The position numbers and the translations under genes are program-made. From a virus, in the IMG/VR virus record IMGVR_UViG_3300010354_000084, positions 1 to 64,000 of that record: DNA of 64,000 bases; one strand, given 5' to 3'. Of this stretch, positions 50,623-58,724 are shown one piece after another (position 1 is the first letter of the stretch; each line of letters opens with the position of its first letter). The notes beneath the pieces were generated by a model, which was not told the DNA's origin, ran no database searches, and saw nothing but the letters and a program-made list of their open reading frames with translations.

Positions 50623-50796
50623 ATGGAAACCTCATTAGATATTGTAAATTTAATTCATGACAATAAAAGGTCAGATGCTCTTGACAAGATCGAAGATCTT
50701 TTATACAAGAGAGCTGCCGAAGTGATTGATGATTATAAAAAGGTAGTTGCTTCAACTTACTTTGATGAACCAACGGAACAATCAGAAGAACAATGA
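50623..50796 (+). CDS. gp67: prohead core protein gp67-like
   Basis: A 57-residue acidic protein read directly from the sequence: ATG 50623, TGA 50794-50796. It begins METSLDIVNLIHDNK, continues with 'RAAEVIDDYKKVVASTYF' and ends in an acidic tail (DEPTEQSEEQ). In T4, genes 67 and 68, which encode small prohead core proteins, lie between 20 and 21. The pattern of a short helix, an 'I...K..VA...F' segment and an acidic end matches T4 gp67 in style. Its stop overlaps the gp21 start (ATGA), so core protein and protease are coupled. The assignment rests on position and weak similarity. Confidence 0.6.
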   Translation: METSLDIVNLIHDNKRSDALDKIEDLLYKRAAEVIDDYKKVVASTYFDEPTEQSEEQ

Positions 50797-51437
50797 AACT
50801 TATTACGGAAAATATCGAGAGCGTTAGTGTTCTTGTAGAAGAAAAGAATGGTAAGAAAAATCTTTACATCGAAGGCGTGTTTCTACAATCAGAAACAAAG
50901 AATCGTAATGGAAGAATTTATCCATTTGATATTCTAAACCGTGAAGTTCAAAGATATAATGAAGAGTATGTTCTATCTGGTCGTGCCCTCGGAGAACTTG
51001 GACACCCAGATGGTCCATCAGTTAATCTAGATCGTGTCTCCCATAAAATTATAGAACTTCGTGCCGAAGGTACAAACTTCTACGGTAAGGCAAGAATTCT
51101 AGATACTCCAATGGGCAAGATTGCCAAGTCACTTCTTGATGAAGGAGTAAAGCTTGGCGTTTCTTCAAGAGGCATGGGTTCTCTAGAAGAAAAAAATGGC
51201 GTGAAATATGTTCGTGATGATTTCATGCTAGCAACTGCTGCTGATATTGTAGCAGATCCTTCCGCTCCTGATGCTTTTGTTCAAGGAATTATGGAAGGAA
51301 AAGAATGGGTTTGGGATAACGGTATTCTAAAAGAATATCGTGTTTCTGAATATAAGCGTTATATTTCAGAAGCCACCCGCAGAAATTTAGAAGAAAGAAA
51401 GTTAAAAGCTTTTAACCATTTCCTTTCAAATCTATAA
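50793..51437 (+). CDS. gp21: prohead maturation protease gp21
   Basis: A 214-residue protease, like T4 gp21 (212). The catalytic-region motifs are visible: 'LGHPDGPSVNLDRVSH' with His71, and 'KLGVSSRGMGSLE' with Ser124/Ser125, matching the His and Ser of this herpes-protease-like family. It cleaves the scaffold and the capsid N-terminus after (L/I)-x-E sites during head maturation. Translation is coupled to the gp67-like gene through ATGA. Confidence 0.92.
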   Translation: MKLITENIESVSVLVEEKNGKKNLYIEGVFLQSETKNRNGRIYPFDILNREVQRYNEEYVLSGRALGELGHPDGPSVNLDRVSHKIIELRAEGTNFYGKARILDTPMGKIAKSLLDEGVKLGVSSRGMGSLEEKNGVKYVRDDFMLATAADIVADPSAPDAFVQGIMEGKEWVWDNGILKEYRVSEYKRYISEATRRNLEERKLKAFNHFLSNL

Positions 51438-51440
51438 TTT

Positions 51441-51448
51441 CATAAATA
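51441..51448 (+). promoter_or_regulatory. late promoter motif for gp22
   Basis: CATAAATA lies just after the gp21 stop and 44 bp before the gp22 ATG; the ribosome site GAGGA is at 51480-51484. Confidence 0.55.
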
Positions 51449-51492
51449 CTTTATAGAATAATCATATATAGGTAATTACGAGGAAAACTCAA

Positions 51493-52659
51493 ATGTCAGA
51501 TAAGTTAAACGAAAAGTTTGAGGAGCTTGTAACTGAATCAGGAATTATTGTTGAAGCGGGCGATCCTATGCCAACCGTTTCTGCTGCTGTAATTCCTGGT
51601 GGAGGTTCATCTGCTGCTCCTGGTCAAGTTAGTGATGCTCAAACTAGAGGTGGCGGACAAGATCCACAACCTAAAGTAACAACACAAGCTGTCGCTCCTT
51701 ACCATCAATCAATCACTGATCTCGGAGGAACATCAACAACTCCTCACGAACATGATGAGGATGGTGAAGAGAATCCTGGTGCTAAAGCCGCTGCTCCAGT
51801 TGGTGCTAAAGCTGCTCAAAGTGATGGCACTGCTCAAACTGCTCACATCCACGATGCTGGCGAAATGGGCAAAACTCCTTCAGTTGGAGTTGAAGTTGCT
51901 TACGGAACACACACTGGTCCTAATGTAACTTACCCAATTAAGCCATCTTTCGAAGGACTTGATTTGTCGGGAGATGTTGCTGCTCTGACAGAGGGTGAAG
52001 ATCTATCAGAAGATTTCAAATCAAAAGCAAAAACTATTCTAGAAGCTGCTGTAACTTCGAAGTTACAAGAAGAGCACGCTAAACTAGTAGAACATTTTGA
52101 GTCACGTCTTGCTGAGCAAGTAGAAGCTGTAAAGAAAGAACTTGCTGAGGAAGTAACTGGCACAATTAATTACGCTATCAATAATTGGCTAGAAGAAAAT
52201 CAAGTCAATATTGATCGTGGAGTTCGTAACGAAATCACAGAAGATTTCATTGCTGGACTCAAGAATCTATTCCAAGAGCATTACATCAGCGTTCCTGATG
52301 ACAAAGTTGATGTTCTTGAAGGAATGGCTGACGAGCTTCGTGAAATGGAGACCCGCCTCAATGAGCAAATTGAGCGTAATGTGGAATTAAATAATCGTCT
52401 TGCTGAGTCAACTAAAGTCGTAATCCTAAACCAAGTTTCGGAAGGACTTGCTGACACACAAAAAGAAAAACTTGCTTCGCTTGCTGAGGGAGTAACATTC
52501 GAATCAGTAGAGAAATTCGCTGAGGCTGTTAAGACTCTTAAAGAGTCATACTTCCCACATTCAGTTGCTAAAGAAGTAAGTGACGAAACACCAGTAGAAA
52601 GCGAAGCGGTTACGCCTGCCATGGCAGCGTATCTACACGCTATTCAACGCTGGAAGTGA
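51493..52659 (+). CDS. gp22: prohead scaffold protein gp22
   Basis: A 388-residue scaffold, longer than T4 gp22 (269). Residues about 175-350 are charged coiled-coil (KLQEEHAKLVEHFESRLAEQ and similar), as expected for the core. The N-terminal 150 residues are an Ala/Gly/Pro-rich extension with two His-rich acidic patches (PHEHDEDGEE and TAHIHDAGEM), not seen in T4. Candidate gp21 sites of the (L/I)-x-E type include LTE at 165-167 and several LAE. It directs capsid assembly and is then digested. Confidence 0.88.
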   Translation: MSDKLNEKFEELVTESGIIVEAGDPMPTVSAAVIPGGGSSAAPGQVSDAQTRGGGQDPQPKVTTQAVAPYHQSITDLGGTSTTPHEHDEDGEENPGAKAAAPVGAKAAQSDGTAQTAHIHDAGEMGKTPSVGVEVAYGTHTGPNVTYPIKPSFEGLDLSGDVAALTEGEDLSEDFKSKAKTILEAAVTSKLQEEHAKLVEHFESRLAEQVEAVKKELAEEVTGTINYAINNWLEENQVNIDRGVRNEITEDFIAGLKNLFQEHYISVPDDKVDVLEGMADELREMETRLNEQIERNVELNNRLAESTKVVILNQVSEGLADTQKEKLASLAEGVTFESVEKFAEAVKTLKESYFPHSVAKEVSDETPVESEAVTPAMAAYLHAIQRWK

Positions 52660-52665
52660 TCATTT

Positions 52666-52673
52666 TATAAATA
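52666..52673 (+). promoter_or_regulatory. late promoter motif for gp23
   Basis: TATAAATA, an exact T4 late box, lies 41 bp before the major capsid gene; the ribosome site GGAG is at 52705-52708. Confidence 0.65.
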
Positions 52674-52714
52674 TTAACAAACCATAACTTTTCCAATTTT
52701 TAACGGAGTAAAAA

Positions 52715-54130
52715 ATGTTAAACGCATCAATGCTCCAGGAAAAGTGGGCTCCTGTTTTAAATGCTTCGGAAGCTCCCGCTATCCAAGATCGTTACAAGCA
52801 GGCTGTTACCGCTGTTCTCCTGGAAAACCAAGAAAGAGCTCTTCGTGAAGAGCGTGGTATCCTCAATGAGGTTGCTGTAAACTCACTAGGCGCTGGCACC
52901 ATTGATCCTGCTGGTTCCGCCCTATCATCAGCTAATACTGCTGGTCTTGCTGGTTTCGATCCTATCCTAATCAGCCTAGTTCGTCGTTCAATGCCTAACC
53001 TAATGGCATATGACGTTTGTGGTGTTCAACCAATGAGCGGTCCTAACGGACTTATCTTCGCTATGAGATCACGTTACGATGATCAAGCTGGCGAAGAGGC
53101 ACTATTCAACGAGCCTGATACTGGATTCACTGCTGGTTGGAACGAAACTGGCGAGACTCCATATGGTGTACGTACTGGCGCTGGTGTCGGTGGCGATTCA
53201 GAAGGCAACAATCCTGCTCTACTCAACGACGCTTCACCTGCTGCTAATGCTTACGAAGTTGCTCGTGGTTTCGAGCGTGAAGATCTAGAGCGTATGGGCG
53301 ATGCTGATCGTCTATTCCGTGAGATGTCATTCAGCATCGAGAAGACTTCGGTTACCGCCAAGTCAAGAGCTCTCAAGGCTGAGTACACTCTAGAACTCGC
53401 TCAAGACCTCAAGGCTATTCATGGTCTTGACGCTGAGCAAGAACTCGCCAACATTCTCTCAAGCGAAGTTCTCGCTGAGATCAACCGTGAAGTTGTTCGT
53501 ACCGTTTACAGAGTTGCTAAGAAAGGCGCTCAGAACAACGTTGCTAACGCTGGTATCTTCGACCTTGATGTTGATTCAAACGGTCGTTGGTCGGTTGAAA
53601 AGTGGAAGGGTCTTCTCTTCCAAATCGAGAGAGATTGTAACGCTATTGCCCAAGACACTCGTAGAGGCAAGGGTAACTTCCTCATCTGCTCAGCTGACGT
53701 TGCTTCAGCTCTAGCGATGGCTGGTGTACTCGATTACTCCTCAGGTCTAGGCGGCGCGGGCGGTCCTTCAATCGGTGCTGTAGACGATACTGGTAATCTT
53801 GCTGTTGGTACTATCAACGGTCGTATTAAGGTCTTTGTTGATCCTTATTCTGCTAACGTTTCCAACAAGCACTACTACCTCGTTGGTTATAAGGGAACCT
53901 CACCTTATGATGCTGGTTTCTTCTATTGCCCATACGTACCTCTCCAGATGCTACGTTCGATCGATCCTAACACCTTCCAGCCTAAGATTGGCTTCAAGAC
54001 TCGTTACGGTATGGTTTCGAACCCATTCGTTACCACTAACGGTGCTTACAATGGTACACCAGACGGCGAGAACCTCACCGCTAATGCCAACATGTACTAC
54101 AGAAGAGTACAAGTTACCAACCTCATGTGA
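52715..54130 (+). CDS. gp23: major capsid protein gp23
   Basis: A 471-residue HK97-fold capsid protein (T4 gp23 is 521). The 'LNASMLQEKWAPVLNASEAP' start, 'LISLVRRSMPNLMAYDVCGV', 'PLQMLRSIDPNTFQPKIGFK' and 'TRYGMVSNPF' are diagnostic. A likely gp21 cleavage site is ILNE, after Glu52 (T4 cuts after Glu65). Codon use is clearly different from the fibre genes, with many C-ending codons (AAC, GGC, CTC, ATC), as often seen in the most highly expressed phage gene. It has its own late promoter, a good ribosome site and a terminator, so it is a complete single-gene unit. Confidence 0.97.
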   Translation: MLNASMLQEKWAPVLNASEAPAIQDRYKQAVTAVLLENQERALREERGILNEVAVNSLGAGTIDPAGSALSSANTAGLAGFDPILISLVRRSMPNLMAYDVCGVQPMSGPNGLIFAMRSRYDDQAGEEALFNEPDTGFTAGWNETGETPYGVRTGAGVGGDSEGNNPALLNDASPAANAYEVARGFEREDLERMGDADRLFREMSFSIEKTSVTAKSRALKAEYTLELAQDLKAIHGLDAEQELANILSSEVLAEINREVVRTVYRVAKKGAQNNVANAGIFDLDVDSNGRWSVEKWKGLLFQIERDCNAIAQDTRRGKGNFLICSADVASALAMAGVLDYSSGLGGAGGPSIGAVDDTGNLAVGTINGRIKVFVDPYSANVSNKHYYLVGYKGTSPYDAGFFYCPYVPLQMLRSIDPNTFQPKIGFKTRYGMVSNPFVTTNGAYNGTPDGENLTANANMYYRRVQVTNLM

Positions 54131-54149
54131 TCCATCACTGAGTTTATTA

Positions 54150-54174
54150 GACCTCCTTCGGGGGGTCTTTTTTT
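54150..54174 (+). terminator. intrinsic terminator after gp23
   Basis: GACCTCC (54150-54156), loop TTCG, GGGGGTC (54161-54167) with one T-G pair, then seven T. The UUCG-type loop makes this a stable terminator, expected behind the most abundant message. Confidence 0.9.
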
Positions 54175-54179
54175 ATGCA

Positions 54180-54187
54180 AATAAATA
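54180..54187 (+). promoter_or_regulatory. late promoter motif for gp3 cluster
   Basis: AATAAATA begins 5 bp after the T run of the gp23 terminator and lies 21 bp before gp3; it restarts transcription for gp3-uvsY-uvsW. Confidence 0.5.
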
Positions 54188-54208
54188 GTAGTAGCTTGGG
54201 AAGTTGAC

Positions 54209-54721
54209 ATGCCTGCTGAATGGTTAAAGACACAACCTACTAATAGGAATTTTTTAACTCCTATAGGTTTTAAATTAAATTTAGAATTATTTGATGGAGT
54301 AGATTTCTTTTGTCAGTCTATTAATTTACCTGACATCAGTATGCCATTTACTAGTGTACCAACTCGTTTTAGAGATTTTCCTATTGTTCCTGGTGGTGGT
54401 TTAGAATTTGGAGATTTGAGAATTAATTTTATTGTTGATGAGGATCTTCATAATTATATGTCTGTACACAATTGGATTAAAACAAATGCTGGTGCCAACG
54501 AAATGACAGTTGGCGATCCAGAATATTCAAATGGACAGTTGTTTATTCTTACTTCAAACTTTAATACAAATCGTATCATTGATTTTGAAAAATTATTCCC
54601 GATCAGCATAACAGATTTATCTTTTGATGCTACCAATAATGATGTAGAATATTTAACCGCCAGTGTTACATTTAAATTTGTAGATTATACTTTTAGAAAT
54701 AAGAACTTTAAACCTTTATGA
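54209..54721 (+). CDS. gp3: tail completion and sheath stabiliser gp3
   Basis: A 170-residue protein (T4 gp3 is 176). Typical text is the 'RNFLTPIGFKLNLE' start, 'FFCQSINLPDISMP', and the end 'TASVTFKFVDYTFRN'. gp3 caps the end of the tail tube before gp15 joins. Its frame ends four bases into uvsY (ATGA), so a late structural gene is coupled to a recombination gene. No Shine-Dalgarno sequence is evident. Confidence 0.9.
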   Translation: MPAEWLKTQPTNRNFLTPIGFKLNLELFDGVDFFCQSINLPDISMPFTSVPTRFRDFPIVPGGGLEFGDLRINFIVDEDLHNYMSVHNWIKTNAGANEMTVGDPEYSNGQLFILTSNFNTNRIIDFEKLFPISITDLSFDATNNDVEYLTASVTFKFVDYTFRNKNFKPL

Positions 54722-55194
54722 AATTTGATGACTTGAGAACTCTCTTTAATCATGTTAGATCAGAATGGGAAGCAGATTCAAGAGTAGACTTTGAATTTAA
54801 AAATAAACAGTACTCAGAAGATTTAGCAAAGTTATCTTTAGAGATCCCATACCAACACAATAAATACTTAAACCATTACACAGATCTTAGTGGTATCAAA
54901 CTTAGTCTAGAATTTGAACTCAGAAAATTAGTAAAAGAAAAAAGAGAATATTACGGTGGTGAAGCAGACGCTAAAGTATACGCCGAAAAACCATTTGGAT
55001 CTAGTATCAAAACAGCTGACAAGATGAGAGTTTATCTTGAATCAGATGAAGAGATTATTAATCTAGAGGCAAAAATTAAATATATTGATCAAGCGTTACA
55101 ATTTCTAGACCATGTTTTGAGGATGATTTCCCAAAGAAATTATCATATTAAGAATGCTATTGAATGGGAAAAATTCATTAATGGAAGTACATAA
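54718..55194 (+). CDS. uvsY: recombination mediator UvsY
   Basis: A 158-residue protein (T4 UvsY is 137). The pattern 'LAKLSLEIPYQHNKYLNHYT' with a central run of charged helices and a C-terminal 'FLDHVLRMISQRNYHIKNAI' segment is that of UvsY. It helps load the UvsX recombinase on gp32-coated single-stranded DNA. It overlaps gp3 (ATGA) and shares one base with uvsW (TAATG). Confidence 0.88.
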   Translation: MKFDDLRTLFNHVRSEWEADSRVDFEFKNKQYSEDLAKLSLEIPYQHNKYLNHYTDLSGIKLSLEFELRKLVKEKREYYGGEADAKVYAEKPFGSSIKTADKMRVYLESDEEIINLEAKIKYIDQALQFLDHVLRMISQRNYHIKNAIEWEKFINGST

Positions 55195-56657
55195 TGTCTC
55201 AAATTACAATCCGTAAGAAGAACGAAGTTTACTTAAAGTTAGAGTCCGAACCTCATGTACATCGTGAGTTGTCGGACTATTTTTCTTTTGAGATGCCAGA
55301 AGCAAAATTCTTAAAAAGAAATCCAAGGTATCGTTATTGGGATGGTGTAATCCATTTATATTCTCCTGGCACTGGAGAACTGTATAGTGGTCTACTCAAC
55401 CATTTAAAAGAATGGTGTACTGAAAGAAATTATTCTTTGTCATATGAAACTGACAAATGGTATGGCGATGTAGAAGAAACTAATGGAATGGTTTCTCCTG
55501 CAGGCGTTAAAATATACATGGATAAAATTTGTAAATATCCTCCGAGAGACTATCAATATGCTACTGTTTATAAAGCATTAAAAAATAATCGAGGACTATT
55601 TCTTTCTCCTACTGGATCTGGAAAATCTTTGATGATTTATAGCATCGTAAGATATTACGTTGCAACTGGTAAAAAAATTCTACTGGTAGTTCCTACTACA
55701 TCTCTCGTAGAGCAAATGATTAAAGATTTTAAAGATTATGGATGGAATTCTGAGGAACACTGTCATACAATATATTCGGGCAAAGATAAGAATACAGACA
55801 AGTCTGTTATCATTTCGACCTGGCAATCAATCTACAAATTCCCGAAAAGATACTTTGATGATATTGACTGTGTTATCGGTGATGAAGCACACTTATTTAA
55901 ATCTAAATCGTTAACAGGTATTATGACAAAGCTTCATAATGCTAAGTATCGTTTTGGATTTACTGGAACACTTGACGGTAGTAAGACACACAAGTGGGTA
56001 CTGGAAGGATTGTTTGGTGCCTGTGAAAAAGTAACTAAGACAGATGATCTAATTAAGAAAGGTCACTTGTCTAATTTTCGTATCAAGATTCTTGTCTGTA
56101 AGCATGAGTATCAGTACTTTGAAGATTACCACTCGGAAATCGAGTATCTGGTAAATAATCGGAAACGTAATAATTTGATTAAAAATCTTGTAAAAGATTT
56201 AGAAGGTAACACTCTAGTATTGTTCAACTATGTCGAGAAGCATGGGGAACCACTTTATGAATTAATAAATAATAGCATCGGAGAAGATAGAAAAGTTTTC
56301 TTCGTACATGGTTCTATTGATGTTGAAAATAGAGAAGAAGTAAGGATAATTACTGAGCAAGAAAATGATGCTGTAATTATTGCTTCCTACGGAACATTCA
56401 GTACTGGTATTAATATTAAAAGATTACATAATATCGTATTTGCTTCTCCTTCTAAATCTAGAATCAGAAATCTACAATCAATAGGAAGGGTTCTCCGTAA
56501 AGGAGAAGGAAAAGATATAGCAACTCTCTACGATATTGCCGACGATATATCAAATAAGTACAAACAAAATTATACTTTAAATCATTTAGCAGAGAGAATT
56601 AAAATATATCAAGAAGAAAATTTTAAATACGAAACTATAACAATAAATTTAAAATAA
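55194..56657 (+). CDS. uvsW: DNA helicase UvsW
   Basis: A 487-residue superfamily 2 helicase, near the size of T4 UvsW (502). Walker A is at 138-145 (SPTGSGKS), the DEAH box at 230-233, motif III at 'FGFTGTLDG', and motifs V and VI at 'ASYGTFSTGINIKRLHN' and 'QSIGRVLRKGEGKD'. The N-terminal domain carries 'FLKRNPRYRYWDGVIHLY', a UvsW substrate-binding motif. It unwinds branched DNA and R-loops and helps switch replication from origin to recombination mode. It shares a base with the next gene (TAATGG). Confidence 0.95.
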   Translation: MSQITIRKKNEVYLKLESEPHVHRELSDYFSFEMPEAKFLKRNPRYRYWDGVIHLYSPGTGELYSGLLNHLKEWCTERNYSLSYETDKWYGDVEETNGMVSPAGVKIYMDKICKYPPRDYQYATVYKALKNNRGLFLSPTGSGKSLMIYSIVRYYVATGKKILLVVPTTSLVEQMIKDFKDYGWNSEEHCHTIYSGKDKNTDKSVIISTWQSIYKFPKRYFDDIDCVIGDEAHLFKSKSLTGIMTKLHNAKYRFGFTGTLDGSKTHKWVLEGLFGACEKVTKTDDLIKKGHLSNFRIKILVCKHEYQYFEDYHSEIEYLVNNRKRNNLIKNLVKDLEGNTLVLFNYVEKHGEPLYELINNSIGEDRKVFFVHGSIDVENREEVRIITEQENDAVIIASYGTFSTGINIKRLHNIVFASPSKSRIRNLQSIGRVLRKGEGKDIATLYDIADDISNKYKQNYTLNHLAERIKIYQEENFKYETITINLK

Positions 56658-57052
56658 TGGAAGAAGAATTTTATTCAACTATAAAATTAGTTTCTGGTGA
56701 AGAACTTATTTCTAAAGTATGTTATCTTCCAGAAGAGGATAGCGTTTTATTAGATCATCCATTAATGGTAGAAAGAATATCTCAGAAAAAATCTGGTAAT
56801 TCTGACGGATTTACCCTAACTGAATGGATACATGCAACATATGAAACTATGTTTGTCATTCCTAGATCATCAATCATTACTATGACTGAACTAGATAAAA
56901 GAATCGAAGGATATTATGTAAGAATGATCAATCAAGAAGAAGAAGATCTAGATATTAATATTAAACCCCATAACCTTACTGGAAGGATGGGGTACTTAGG
57001 ATCAGTAAATAATACTAAAAAGTATCTAGAAGATATATTTAAAAGAAGCTAA
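56657..57052 (+). CDS. conserved small protein, LSm-like N-terminus
   Basis: A 131-residue protein coupled to uvsW (TAATG). The first half is a beta-barrel-like pattern (TIKLVSGEELISKVCYLPEE, then VLLDHPLMVERI and TEWIHATYETMFVIPRSSII) that recalls an Sm/LSm fold; the second half is acidic (NQEEEDLDINIKP) and ends in NNTKKYLEDIFKRS. It occurs at this place in cyanophages, to my knowledge without a known function. An RNA- or ssDNA-binding helper is a guess. Confidence 0.65.
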   Translation: MEEEFYSTIKLVSGEELISKVCYLPEEDSVLLDHPLMVERISQKKSGNSDGFTLTEWIHATYETMFVIPRSSIITMTELDKRIEGYYVRMINQEEEDLDINIKPHNLTGRMGYLGSVNNTKKYLEDIFKRS

Positions 57053-57071
57053 TAGCTATTAATCTTCTGAA

Positions 57072-57125
57072 CCCTGACAGAGTTATTGTACTAAGTTTCT
57101 GAGGTCTTGTCAAGCTCTGTTAGGG
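57072..57125 (+). promoter_or_regulatory. inverted repeat next to the gp55 promoter
   Basis: CCCTGACAGAG (57072-57082) pairs with CTCTGTTAGGG (57115-57125) over 11 bp with a single G-T pair. The 32-bp loop ends in the small palindrome CTTGTCAAG (57106-57114). The second arm ends 1 bp before the -35 box of the promoter at 57127. It has no T run after it, so it is not a normal terminator; it could be an operator or an RNA element at the end of the uvsW transcript. Confidence 0.55.
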
Positions 57126-57126
57126 G

Positions 57127-57155
57127 TTGACAACAAAAATATTTTAGGGTATACT
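57127..57155 (+). promoter_or_regulatory. consensus sigma70 promoter for gp55-47-46
   Basis: TTGACA (57127-57132), exactly 17 bp, TATACT (57150-57155). This is the best host-type promoter in the window. Transcription would begin near 57162, 24 bp before the gp55 ATG. It makes the late sigma factor independent of late promoters, as the infection programme requires. Confidence 0.85.
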
Positions 57156-57185
57156 GTGAAGACAAAGAATATGTGATCATGTGGT

Positions 57186-57677
57186 ATGAGCAAAAAAAAT
57201 ACAGAATATTATGTAAATAATAAAGATTTTCTTCTAGCAATTTCTGTTTACAAAAAACAAGTAAACGAAGCGAAGAAAAATGGTGCTGCTCGTCCCAGGA
57301 TCCCTCGGTATATTGGTGATTGCTTTTTAAAGATTGCTACTCACTTATCATACAAACCTAATTTTGTTAACTATACTTTTAGAGATGATATGATCTCAGA
57401 TGGTGTAGAGAACTGTGTTCAGTACATTGATAATTTTGACCCAGAGAAATCACAAAATCCCTTTGCTTATTTCACTCAAATTATTTACTATGCTTTTCTA
57501 AGACGTATTCAAAAAGAAAAGAAACAATTAGAAATTAAAAATAAAATACTGGAGAAGTCTGGATACGATCATGTGATGTATACAGAAAGTTACGATGGAG
57601 ACATGGCAGGAATGAATTCAAGTTATTCTGATATGTCTGGTATTAAAGAAAATCTTGAGATGAGGAACAAGCGATGA
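57186..57677 (+). CDS. gp55: late sigma factor gp55
   Basis: A 163-residue protein (T4 gp55 is 185). The region 'INDGVENCVQYIDNFDPEKS'-like text (here SDGVENCVQYIDNFDPEKSQ) with 'PFAYFTQIIYYAFLRRIQKE' matches sigma region 2, which binds the RNA polymerase clamp and the late -10 box. It replaces the host sigma for late promoters of NATAAATA form, which are found across this window. The frame ends four bases into gp47 (ATGA). Confidence 0.93.
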   Translation: MSKKNTEYYVNNKDFLLAISVYKKQVNEAKKNGAARPRIPRYIGDCFLKIATHLSYKPNFVNYTFRDDMISDGVENCVQYIDNFDPEKSQNPFAYFTQIIYYAFLRRIQKEKKQLEIKNKILEKSGYDHVMYTESYDGDMAGMNSSYSDMSGIKENLEMRNKR

Positions 57678-58720
57678 CGATTGCTCTTATTACAGATCAA
57701 CATTTAGATGGAAGAAAGGGTAGTCTAGTTTTCTGGGAATACTTTAAAAAGTTTTACGATGAAATCTTTTTCCCCACCCTTGAAAAAAACAATATCAAAA
57801 CTGTTATCGATCTTGGAGACACATTTGATAATAGAAAGAGTATTGATTTTAATGTTTGGAATCGTATTCGTAACTATTATTTTGATCGTCTCAGGGATTC
57901 TGGCATTTTTGTTCATATGATTCTTGGCAATCATTGCACTTACTATAAAAATACCAACGAGATTAATTCTCCAGAATTACTTCTAAAAGAATATGATAAT
58001 ATTGAAATCTATTCTGAACCAGAGACAGTAATGATTGATGGTTCCAAGATTCTAATGCTGCCTTGGATTAACTCTTCCAACTATGAAGAGACTATGAGGC
58101 ACATTGAAGATACCAGTGCTGAGATTGCTATGGGTCACCTTGAACTATCTGGTTTTGAAGTAACTCCTGGCAACAAACAGGAGCATGGCATGGATCCTTC
58201 CATCTTCAAAAAGTTTAAACAAGTATTCTCTGGTCACTACCATCACAAATCATCCAGAGGTAACATCACCTATCTGGGCAATCCCTACCAGTTGTTTTGG
58301 AATGATTATAAAGACGAGCGAGGATTTCATCTGTATGAACCAACAACAAATAAACTCCAGCGGGTCAAGAACCCTTTTGAGATTTTCCAAAAAGTATACT
58401 ATAATGATACTACTGGTTCTCATCTCAGCATCAATCCCAGTGAGTGTACAAATTCTTTTGTCAAGATTATTGTAGAAGATAAAAAAGATTATCAAGCATT
58501 CGAGGATTATGTTGAGAAATTGTATCAATCAAATGTTATTGATATCAAAATTGTCGAGACATTAGTTGAAGATAATAGTATTGAAAATTCTGATCTTGAA
58601 ATTAAAGACACTCTTACGCTTCTTAACGAATACATTGACGAAGTAGAAATTTCCGTAGACAAGAATAAATTAAAACAGTTGATGAAAACGCTATATATTG
58701 AAAGTTGTGAAGTAGCGTAA
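57674..58720 (+). CDS. gp47: recombination nuclease subunit gp47
   Basis: A 348-residue metallophosphoesterase of the Mre11/SbcD family (T4 gp47 is 339). Metal-site motifs in order: ITDQHLDG (Asp8, His10), DLGDTFDNR, LGNHCTYY, MGHLELSG and FSGHYHHKS. With gp46 it resects DNA ends and opens replication forks for recombination. It is coupled to gp55 by ATGA and followed after 4 bp by a small gene that in turn overlaps gp46. Confidence 0.95.
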   Translation: MTIALITDQHLDGRKGSLVFWEYFKKFYDEIFFPTLEKNNIKTVIDLGDTFDNRKSIDFNVWNRIRNYYFDRLRDSGIFVHMILGNHCTYYKNTNEINSPELLLKEYDNIEIYSEPETVMIDGSKILMLPWINSSNYEETMRHIEDTSAEIAMGHLELSGFEVTPGNKQEHGMDPSIFKKFKQVFSGHYHHKSSRGNITYLGNPYQLFWNDYKDERGFHLYEPTTNKLQRVKNPFEIFQKVYYNDTTGSHLSINPSECTNSFVKIIVEDKKDYQAFEDYVEKLYQSNVIDIKIVETLVEDNSIENSDLEIKDTLTLLNEYIDEVEISVDKNKLKQLMKTLYIESCEVA

Positions 58721-58724
58721 CCAT

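Noticed and set aside
57060-57130. tRNA or terminator in the uvsW-gp55 gap
   Set aside because: The hairpin lacks tRNA arms and a TTC-type T loop, and no T run follows the stem, so neither fits.
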